Origin: Nymphaea colorata
Taxonomy: Eukaryota > Streptophyta > Magnoliopsida > Nymphaeales > Nymphaeaceae
Length of the DNA: 64,000 bases
Assembly: GCF_008831285.2 (NCBI RefSeq)
Contig: NC_045142.1
Coordinates: 12,228,716 to 12,292,715, forward strand
Direction of reading: 5' to 3'
The notes below the pieces were generated by a model that worked only from the letters and a program-made list of their open reading frames with translations, was not told the origin of the DNA and made no database searches. The translations under genes were made by a program, and so were the position numbers. Position 1 is the first letter of the stretch, and every line of letters starts with the position of its first letter. This document shows positions 56,971 to 64,000 of the stretch, piece after piece.

Positions 56971-57479
56971 TATTGTGAGCCATCATCTCCATTTGTAAAT
57001 CTTCTCATTTGATTTGAGCTTGTTATTTCCAACAGAAACTTGCTGAGAGATGACACCTACCTTTTTAAAAACAATCAATAAAGAATACAACGAAGAATAA
57101 AATTAATCTAAACAGGCCACACAAAAACCTACTGAAAGGAAAAATAGTTACCCTCAGGAAGGCGAGCCCAAGTCATCCCTGAATTCAAGGGAACTGCGAT
57201 CTATTAGGGTTAAGATCTGAAACCAATAACCTAGTCTGGTATGAGGCATATCCCCTATATCTCACTCAGTCCAAGATTGGTTCAACATAGCTCTTTTAAA
57301 TCCATGAATATGAACCCCAATCAGCCAAAGATCTCCATTAATTGCTGGGAAATAATCTTTTATCCAGGGGCGTAGATAGGTTGGGCTTTGTGGAGCGTAT
57401 GCCCCATGGAGCTTAACCTAAAACTTTTAATTTACATGTTTTACCTGTCCAATTTCTAATTTATCAAGATATCTATTAT
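56971..57479. other. Shared duplication-unit DNA, no gene recognised
   Basis: Conserved in copy B (62661-63180). No convincing exon. A 'ggggcgtagata' repeat fragment lies near 57366. Confidence 0.45.
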
Positions 57480-57484
57480 TCAGA

Positions 57485-57600
57485 TATAAATAGTAACTAT
57501 TTGTTCATCCACTGCAAGAGGGGTTGATTGGGATTGTTTGAGCAACTCCTGTAATTGTTGACCTCTTGCCAATTGATTCCGAGTAGCTTTATCTAGAATT
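57485..57600 (-). pseudogene. Plastid atpA-like fragment (probable NUPT)
   Basis: The minus-strand frame reads [19 protein letters not shown] then [17 protein letters not shown]. This is the C-terminal part of the chloroplast ATP synthase alpha subunit, which reads similarly in plastid genomes (mitochondrial ATP1 is quite different here). Only about 38 codons remain and no other atpA sequence surrounds it. It is most simply an old insertion of plastid DNA into the nucleus. Copy B has the same fragment, more damaged (about 63185-63300), so it entered before the duplication. Confidence 0.65.
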
Positions 57601-58019
57601 TTGGTGGACCTGAGTTCAGTTATACAAGCAGCACTACGAGACACGAGTCGTTGCCGCAAGGCCAATTGAAAGTTTATTAAATATATATTTAGTGCCCATG
57701 AAAAAAAAAATCTGGCTAAGGCTTTTGCTTCTATCTAAAGCTATATATAGATCAGCTGCTGCCCAACTCTCTCAACTGAGCCTCGAAAGTACCTGATCCT
57801 GCACGCCGACCTAATTGCTCTAATTCCATAACAAAGATGAAGGAAATGAGAAAGAGAATTATAGCCCCATGCACGTTCACCTACATTCATAGACAGCCGA
57901 ATCGATGATGGCAGCTTGGGCGAGCAAGACCTTTATCTAATGAAAGCTTATCGGCACGCTTGATTCCATGAATGCTTAATGTCGATACTTTCCAGTTGCA
58001 AGATTACCGTAGCTTCTTT

Positions 58020-58507
58020 TTACCGTAGCTTGTACTTGCAGGGGCAACGATTCGTCAAGTTTAAGCAGCCTTGGCTTCAGAGGAAACTCCCAATAACAGC
58101 GACTTCCCCATTACCGAGAATTTTGTGGGAACTGTGCTAACTTGACCTATGAATTTTTTTTATCCTTTCAAGTTGAAGTTGTAGTTCTTTGTTTTGTAGG
58201 GTTGTTAGTAAGGCCCATGCCTTTACAAAACTGGGCTTGGACTATACTGAAGCCTTTGTTGGCAGTCCAAGCCCTACTTGCTTAGTTATTGGGTTGGACA
58301 TGACCGGCAACTAATTTATGCCTGTTAGGTACCCAGTTCGTTGTCAACTCATATTTGAAACCGATAACATTTTACATTTTACGATTTAAAAAAACCTTGG
58401 CATCTGCTGCTAAAGGTTTTTAAGTGAGTCATTAGTGACACACAAAAGTTTATGAGGGACACATCGGTGATAAACCAAAAGTTGAGCTAATAGCCGGCAC
58501 CATGCTT
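58020..58507. other. Spacer between the two duplication units
   Basis: Not part of the duplicated sequence. It contains a 'taccgtagctt' micro-duplication at its left edge and an MITE-like 'aaggcccatgcc' stretch near 58210-58330. No gene. Confidence 0.5.
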
Positions 58508-58545
58508 ATATATATATATATATATATATAGAGGGAGAGAGAGAA

Positions 58546-59500
58546 AACGAAATAAAAACATGAAAAGATGAGTTTTAAATGTATACATGAGGCTGAGTCG
58601 GGCTCCCAATTACTTTGGCTAGCCCAGCGAGTTTTTCATTTTCTTTTTTTTTTTTAATTGGGTCGGCCAAATGTCGAATAACCAGCCCATTTTTTTTTTT
58701 TAATTGGGTCGGCCAAATGTCGAATAACCAGCCCATTTCCCGTCCATCAAAGGCCAGCTAACCAACTATCCGTCGAGTACTTGACTCATTGCCCACCCTT
58801 AGTTGTTAGGATAGGGAGACAACGGTGACCCCGAAAAAAAATAAAGAAAAAGAGGAGCAGTTCAAGCTATTGAAGCCCCATCGATTTCGCGCTTTCAAAG
58901 AAAATCGTTGCAAGATCAGATCAAATTAAAGCGCTGTACTAGGCTTACTTGCTATTCACCAAATTAGAAAGAGTTTCATGAATTTTGTTAGCATAATGTT
59001 GCCATAGGCAGTGAAAAACTCCTCTGTGATCATTATTTGCCTTGAGAGATTCAAATTCCTAAAGATTGCTTGGGCTTATCAAGATGTGAGGAAACGTTTT
59101 TTCTACGGTCTACCTGCCTGCTAAACGTGTACAATAACTTATTGTTGGTTACATATATGTATACATGTATATATACATTACATACATGCATAGATTCATG
59201 GTGGATCTCGATCTGAAACTCGGAAGGTCTTATTCTGATAAAAGGGGAAAATCTGATTGCTATTCCACATATTTTCAAAATCAGCAACTTGCCGAGTTGC
59301 TATTCCACATATTTATAACGAAGTAAGAATTACGTAGCAGAAAAGCAACAGAAGACAAAGGAAAGGAGGCTTTCATCACCACGAATCCTCCTTCATCAAT
59401 CATTATTACATAGTAATCTGAGTTCTAAGTAACCAACACGAGAGGGTTTAAAACAGCAGATCAGATATCCCCTTCTTTTATTCTCCGGAGAACTTGACGT
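58546..59500. other. Region downstream of X8 gene B
   Basis: MITE-like repeat at about 58590-58805 containing the local tandem duplication, then intergenic and 3' UTR sequence matching copy A. No other gene. Confidence 0.5.
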
Positions 59501-60559
59501 TTAAGCTTTGCAGCTTCCATAGCCTGCATGGAATTTAAATGAAACAAGGCGTTAGCCGTCGTTAGTCCTACATATGAAGAACCTAACAAGTAACATGTTG
59601 TCGATATTAGACTATTAAAACTATGATAAGTGTAGTATGAAGAGACAAATGAATGCTCTGTTTGATTCTTGTTTGTGGTACTATTTTAGATTACAAATGG
59701 TAGCATGCAGAATAATTGAGCTGAAGCACCATCTAGGTCCCAAAACAACCATGGACCTTAAGAGGGAAAAGGGGGTAGCTTTGCCTAGAGTGATATCTTC
59801 CATTATAGCTTAAGACTGAATAATGAAATATTTAAGAAACTTTCTTTTTCAGAAAGAGAGATGAAAGTAGTGGATCACATTATGAAGCTTTACTTGGGTC
59901 GTCAATGACGATGAGGCCGGCGCCCCCAAAGTAGCAGAGGTGGGGGTGCCTCCCATTGGCTTGATAATACAGGTTCATGGCAACGGAAGCGTGGTTAATA
60001 TAGGTGTCTGGAAGAGAGCATGGTCCTCCGGGTTTAAACACACTGCAGTTGACCTCCGGTTGAGAGCAAGCAAACTCGATGATGTTGATCAGATCGGAAT
60101 CTACCGTCGAAGGCTTTGCCACGCACCATGTCATCTGTCCCGGAAGACCCTGAAACGTTTAACAACATGAAACCAGAAGTTGCTACCAACACCACCTTCA
60201 ATTTTGATTTTTTTCTTTGTTTTCTTTTTCTTCCTTCAAAATTTTCGAACTTGTTTTTGTTGAAGAAAAGGTAAATTTGAATTTTAAGAGACACCACTTC
60301 CGGGTCATACCTGACCGACGACCACCTGCATCACACCTTGCAGAACTGAACAGTTGGTGCAACAAGAATAGTAACATCAGTTCGTAATAACAGAAGTTCT
60401 CAGTTAAGGAACTATCTAGCGGCTAAAAGAGATATTATCAGTTGCAGGAAATGAAGTAATGCTACTGGATTAATTATATATACCAGGAGTTGTGGAAAGC
60501 AGCAGCAGAACAGCAGCAATACGCATACTAAGGAGAGCTGGTGTGGCTCCGTTTGCCAT
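59501..60559 (-). CDS. Secreted X8 (CBM43) domain protein, copy B
   Basis: Exons on the minus strand: 60559-60484, 60345-60311, 60149-59894 and 59523-59501. Exon sizes and phases (76, 35, 256, 23 bp) equal those of copy A, again giving 129 residues with a signal peptide and all six X8 cysteines, the last in the final mini-exon. The visible changes are few and mild (for example Gly to Val in exon 2, Ala to Pro in 'SQPEVN', Lys to Asn and Leu to His near 'ANGRHPHLC'). The frame, splice sites and cysteines are all kept while surrounding DNA has diverged by indels, which suggests that both copies are under selection. Probable role: beta-1,3-glucan binding in the cell wall. Confidence 0.88.
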
Positions 60560-60669
60560 TGGTATCACAGACGGAGGAAGATGACTCAGGAATCGGCTGC
60601 CGGACGTACTGAAGACTCGACTGCACTGGTGTAATTCAAGTTGGGAGGAGTTGTGCGACTGACCGCTGC

Positions 60670-60676
60670 TTATATA
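60670..60676 (-). promoter_or_regulatory. TATA box of X8 gene B
   Basis: TATATAA on the minus strand, 111 bases upstream of the ATG, the same spacing as in copy A. Confidence 0.75.
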
Positions 60677-60683
60677 GAGGGAT

Positions 60684-61024
60684 AGAAGAAAAGCGTGTTT
60701 CGTAAGATTTTGAAACTGAACAGGTTTTGGTTTGAACTTGGTGGTAGTTCGAATCTCAGAAACTGATTAGCTAAGAATAGGAGTCACGCGGAGACGCATC
60801 CCCACTTTGCTACTTTAGCGATTTTCTGCATTATGAACACCGTCATGAAAATTTTAAATATTTCTCGTTTTTGGGCTTTCGAAACTAGTCCGTGACTCAT
60901 CGCCAAATGATGGAATAAGTCGTTTTATGAATTCCACTTTTGTCATCTGAAAGGGAAATCCTTTTCTTTACCAACAAGGGTATTTTTTCTCATTTTAAAC
61001 CGCATAACATGATACTCATGTTAG
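60684..61024. other. Upstream region of X8 gene B
   Basis: Promoter-side DNA closely matching 54721-55060 in copy A. No other feature recognised. Confidence 0.5.
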
Positions 61025-61230
61025 GGTAATATCTCATGTTAGGGTATCTTCTTGTGAAATGTTTGTTTTGTAAGTGGCAATATCTCATGTTAGGGTATCT
61101 TCTTGTGAAATGTTTGTTTTGTAAGTGGCAATATCTCATGTTAGATCTTCTTGTGAAATGTTTGTTTTGTAAGTGGCAATATCACATGCTAGGGTATCTT
61201 CTTGTGAAATGTTTGTTTTGTAAGTGGCGA
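61025..61230. repeat. 52-bp tandem array, four copies
   Basis: Four units of 'atatctcatgttagggtatc...gtttgttttgtaagtggca'; the third is a few bases shorter. Copy A has only one version of this segment (about 55058-55101). Confidence 0.93.
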
Positions 61231-63184
61231 TTCATTAGAGAAGAAAGCCACCCTTCCTTTCCCCTTACTCACAGGTTCAAGAGTTATTTCAAAATTTCAT
61301 AACATCTTCAACTTAAATGGCACAATTAACAATTTAAATGATAATCGAACTATGGACCATACTTTCACCAGCTTGTCAACCCGACCCAGCTATGCTAATT
61401 GAATAGTAACTTTGGTTATTGCAGATAAGGAACGAGCACTGCCCAGTTTAAAACTTACAAACTTTATATATGTTTATGAACATTCTCTGATTATGCATAA
61501 TAATTTGTGCTGCTAGCAGTAGGAGTAACAGGGTATTTTAGGGAAGGTCGACCAATTCTTCATGAAAAACATTCTTCTTCGATGGACTGCTCTCTACCGT
61601 TGCTACAATGGACTGCTCTCTACCGTTGTAGCATATACAGATACATAATGTTTCGAGCCACCACGAAAATTTTCTCCGACGACATGAGATTGCCCATGGT
61701 ATGCACGTATTTCATAGACAATGTTCGATAGCTCACACGAGACTAATTGAAAGTATTCTCTTGTGACGATTGTTTAGACCCTTACATTTTGTGCTACATG
61801 GAATTGAATTTGCTGATAGTCTAACATAGACCGTGTATCCATGTATGTGTACTTGTGGCTATGATTCATTATAGATGATCCAATCCAAAGTAAAAATAGA
61901 AAAAAAAATGACGATGAAAGTCCACTTTTGAGCTCGTACTTGTATGAAGAGCTCGAAATGGAAAATCTTATTGAAAAGTTTTGGACATTTTTTGAAAATT
62001 TTGAAAATAATGCTTTAAAGAAAGGGGAGCTCGATCAGTTGTGCTCTCTTGACTTGAGGCTTTTTTGTGTTTCCTTTGATGGTGTTTTTCTTGGGGAGAG
62101 GAAGAGAGAAAGAGAGGGAGAAACTTGTTCTCCACTCATTTGAACCAACAAATGGGATTGGGAGAGAAGAGAAAGTAAAAGATTGAGAAGGAATTAGCTT
62201 CCTTTGTTATTTAGGGCTGTTCTCTCATTCTTTTCTGTTTATTTGTTAAAGACTGGAGGCAAGGAAAAGAGAGTTTCTGCATACTCATCTTTAGGTGATA
62301 TTCTTTCACTTCTATCTTTTATTTGCATTGTTGCATATCCATTTTGGTGATTATAAGCTTTTCATTCATTGTTACATATATCGGGTATGCGTATTATACG
62401 GCGATGAAGTTCTTGTGTATAATACAGCAAAGTTATACATCTCGAGAAAGTCTTCGCAAATTTTTTAAAAATTTAAAACATTTAATAAATCCTCAAAATT
62501 ATAAAAAAATAAAAATTAATCAAAACTATGAAAAAAGCATGTTTAATACACTTTTTTTCATGTTCTTTACTTTCTGGCATTTAAAAAAAAAAAGTCTAAT
62601 GGCCGTTTAGGTGGGAGTATCATGTTTTTATGTGTATGGTGAAGAAGTGTTTATTTACAAGTTATTGTGAGCCATCATCTCCATTTGTAAAGTTTGATTT
62701 GAGCTTATTTTTTCCAACAGAAACTTGCTGAGAGATGACTCCTACCTTTATTAAAAAAATCAAGAAAGAATACAACGAAGAATAAAATTAATCGAAGCAG
62801 GTCACACAAAACCTACTGAAAGGAAAAATAGTTACCCTCAGGCCGGCGAGCCCAAGTCATCCCTGAATTCAAGGGAACTGGACTCAGTAGTCTTAAAATG
62901 GATCTATTAGGGTTAAAGTCTGAAACCATTAACCTAGTCTGGTTCGAGGCATATCCCTATATCTCACTCGGTCCAAGCTCGGTTCAACAATAGCTCTTTT
63001 AAAGATTCTGCTCCATGAATATGGACCCCAATCAGCCAAACATCTCCATTAATTGTAGGGAAATGCTCTTCTATTGAGGAGCGTAGATATGTGGGGCGTA
63101 TGCCCGATGGAGCTTAATCTAAAACTTTTAATTTACATGTCCAAATTCTAATTGATCAAAATATCCATTCGTTCCAGTATGAAT
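61231..63184. other. Shared duplication-unit DNA, no gene recognised
   Basis: Matches 55102-57479 of copy A except for about 61305-61395. The 71-codon open frame at 61928-62143 is not maintained in copy A. A stretch at about 62370-62600 replaces the 90-bp array of copy A. Confidence 0.45.
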
Positions 63185-63727
63185 AGTAACTGTGTTCATC
63201 CACCGCGAGAGGCGATGATTGGGATTGTTTGAGCAACTCCCGTAATAGTTGACCTCTTGGCTCTTGCCAATTGATTCTGAGTATACTTATATAGAATTTC
63301 AGTGGACCTGGGTTTAGTTATACAAAGCAGCCCTACGAGACCCAAGTCGCAGCCCCAAAACGAATTGAAAGTTTATTAATTATATATTTAGTGCCCATGA
63401 AAAAAAAACTCTGGCCAAGGCTTCTGCGTCTATCTAAAGCAATAGATCAGCTGCTTCCCACCTCCCTCAACTGAGCCTCGAAAGTACCTGATCCTGCACG
63501 CCGACCGATTTGCTCTAATACCATAACAAAGATGAAGGCAACGAGAAAGAAGAAACCAGAATTATAGCCCCATGCACGTTCACCTACATTCATAGAAGAA
63601 TCGATGATGGCAGCTTGGGCGAGCAAGACCTTTATTTAATGAAAGCTTATCGGCACGCTTGATTCCATGAATGCATTGTTACATTAATGTCGATACTTTC
63701 CAGTTGCAAGATTACCGTAGCTTCTTT

Positions 63728-64000
63728 ATTAGTTTCAACAGTTTAAATTCATCAATAGCCTTCAAGTTTAAAATGGCATTTTTCTCTGCTGATAACAATG
63801 ATCACCTTCTTCACTGAAACAATCTCGTCTATAGATATATTCCTCCAATTCTCACCTTCCTGGTCAGTGATACCTTTGTTTTGCAGAATTCCCCAAAGAA
63901 ACAAGCAGGTGTAAGGGTTAGGCAATTTGTTGCTTAAGCACCTGCATGTTCCAGCATTCTGGTTATGACCATCTGATTTTACTTATGCTCGGGACATGAG
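63728..64000. other. Right edge of the window, no gene recognised
   Basis: Sequence beyond the duplication. I see no supported exon in this short stretch. Confidence 0.45.

Larger units (their letters stand above)
52556..58019. repeat. Tandem segmental duplication, copy A
   Basis: Matches 58508-63727 in the same orientation. Both begin at a (TA)n(GA)n tract followed by 'aaataaaaa' and 'gttttaaatgtatac', and both end 'agattaccgtagcttcttt'. Each contains an X8 gene, the flanking repeats and the atpA-like fragment. Private features of copy A are a 90-bp x 4 array (56606-56970) and about 470 bp at 55166-55635 that is replaced by about 90 unrelated bases in copy B. Confidence 0.93.
58508..63727. 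repeat. Tandem segmental duplication, copy B
   Basis: Direct repeat of 52556-58019; the X8 start codons are 5963 bp apart. Private features of copy B are a local duplication of about 56 bp at 58640-58740 ('aattgggtcggccaaatgtcg' twice), a 52-bp x 4 array (61025-61230), and a replaced segment near 61305-61395. There are many small indels, so the duplication is not recent. Confidence 0.93.

Noticed and set aside
56626-57012. 128-codon open frame with 30-residue repeats
   Set aside because: Produced by the 90-bp tandem array. Copy B of the duplication has no such frame and no start context is conserved.

Overview
This window is nuclear DNA from a flowering plant. The evidence is a split nuclear gene for the chloroplast import protein TIC56, plant-type LTR retrotransposons of the Ty3/gypsy (Tat/Ogre-like) and Ty1/copia types, a hAT transposon, many MITEs, and a pair of X8 (CBM43) secreted-protein genes with plant-style introns. 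TIC56 is reported as missing from grasses, so a non-grass species is likelier. I cannot place it further. There are no operons, CRISPR arrays or bacterial features.

Layout. 1-8279 is AT-rich intergenic DNA with small MITE-like repeats, one of them (5750-6190) with a perfect 8-bp target duplication. 8285-31521 is a minus-strand Ty1/copia element with LTRs, an initiator-Met primer site and 5-bp target duplications (CCCAT). Its RNase H region is split by a 17-kb plus-strand Ty3/gypsy element (9075-26062; 3.8-kb LTRs; target duplication GTGAG). The gypsy element carries an extra plant-mobile-domain-like ORF ahead of gag, then gag-protease, then reverse transcriptase, two RNases H and integrase. 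A strong splice donor lies in its LTR, and splice-acceptor-like sites abut the starts of all three coding blocks. Its coding frame is broken by several stops, mostly TGA.

31527-32885 is intergenic with one possible exon relic. 32894-36448 is a hAT transposon with an 8-bp duplication and a broken minus-strand transposase. 38969-51165 is TIC56, five coding exons on the plus strand. Its fourth intron is nearly 8 kb and holds a 453-bp MITE whose ends match the hAT element. A one-base deficit in a G run of exon 2 breaks the TIC56 frame as given.

52556-63727 is a direct tandem duplication of a unit of about 5.3 kb (52556-58019 and 58508-63727). Each unit carries an intact minus-strand gene of four exons for a 129-residue secreted X8 protein, a TATA box and a fragment resembling plastid atpA. 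Each copy has also grown its own private tandem array. The two ordinary gene families (TIC56 and the X8 pair) are functionally unrelated neighbours; the rest of the window is mostly mobile DNA.
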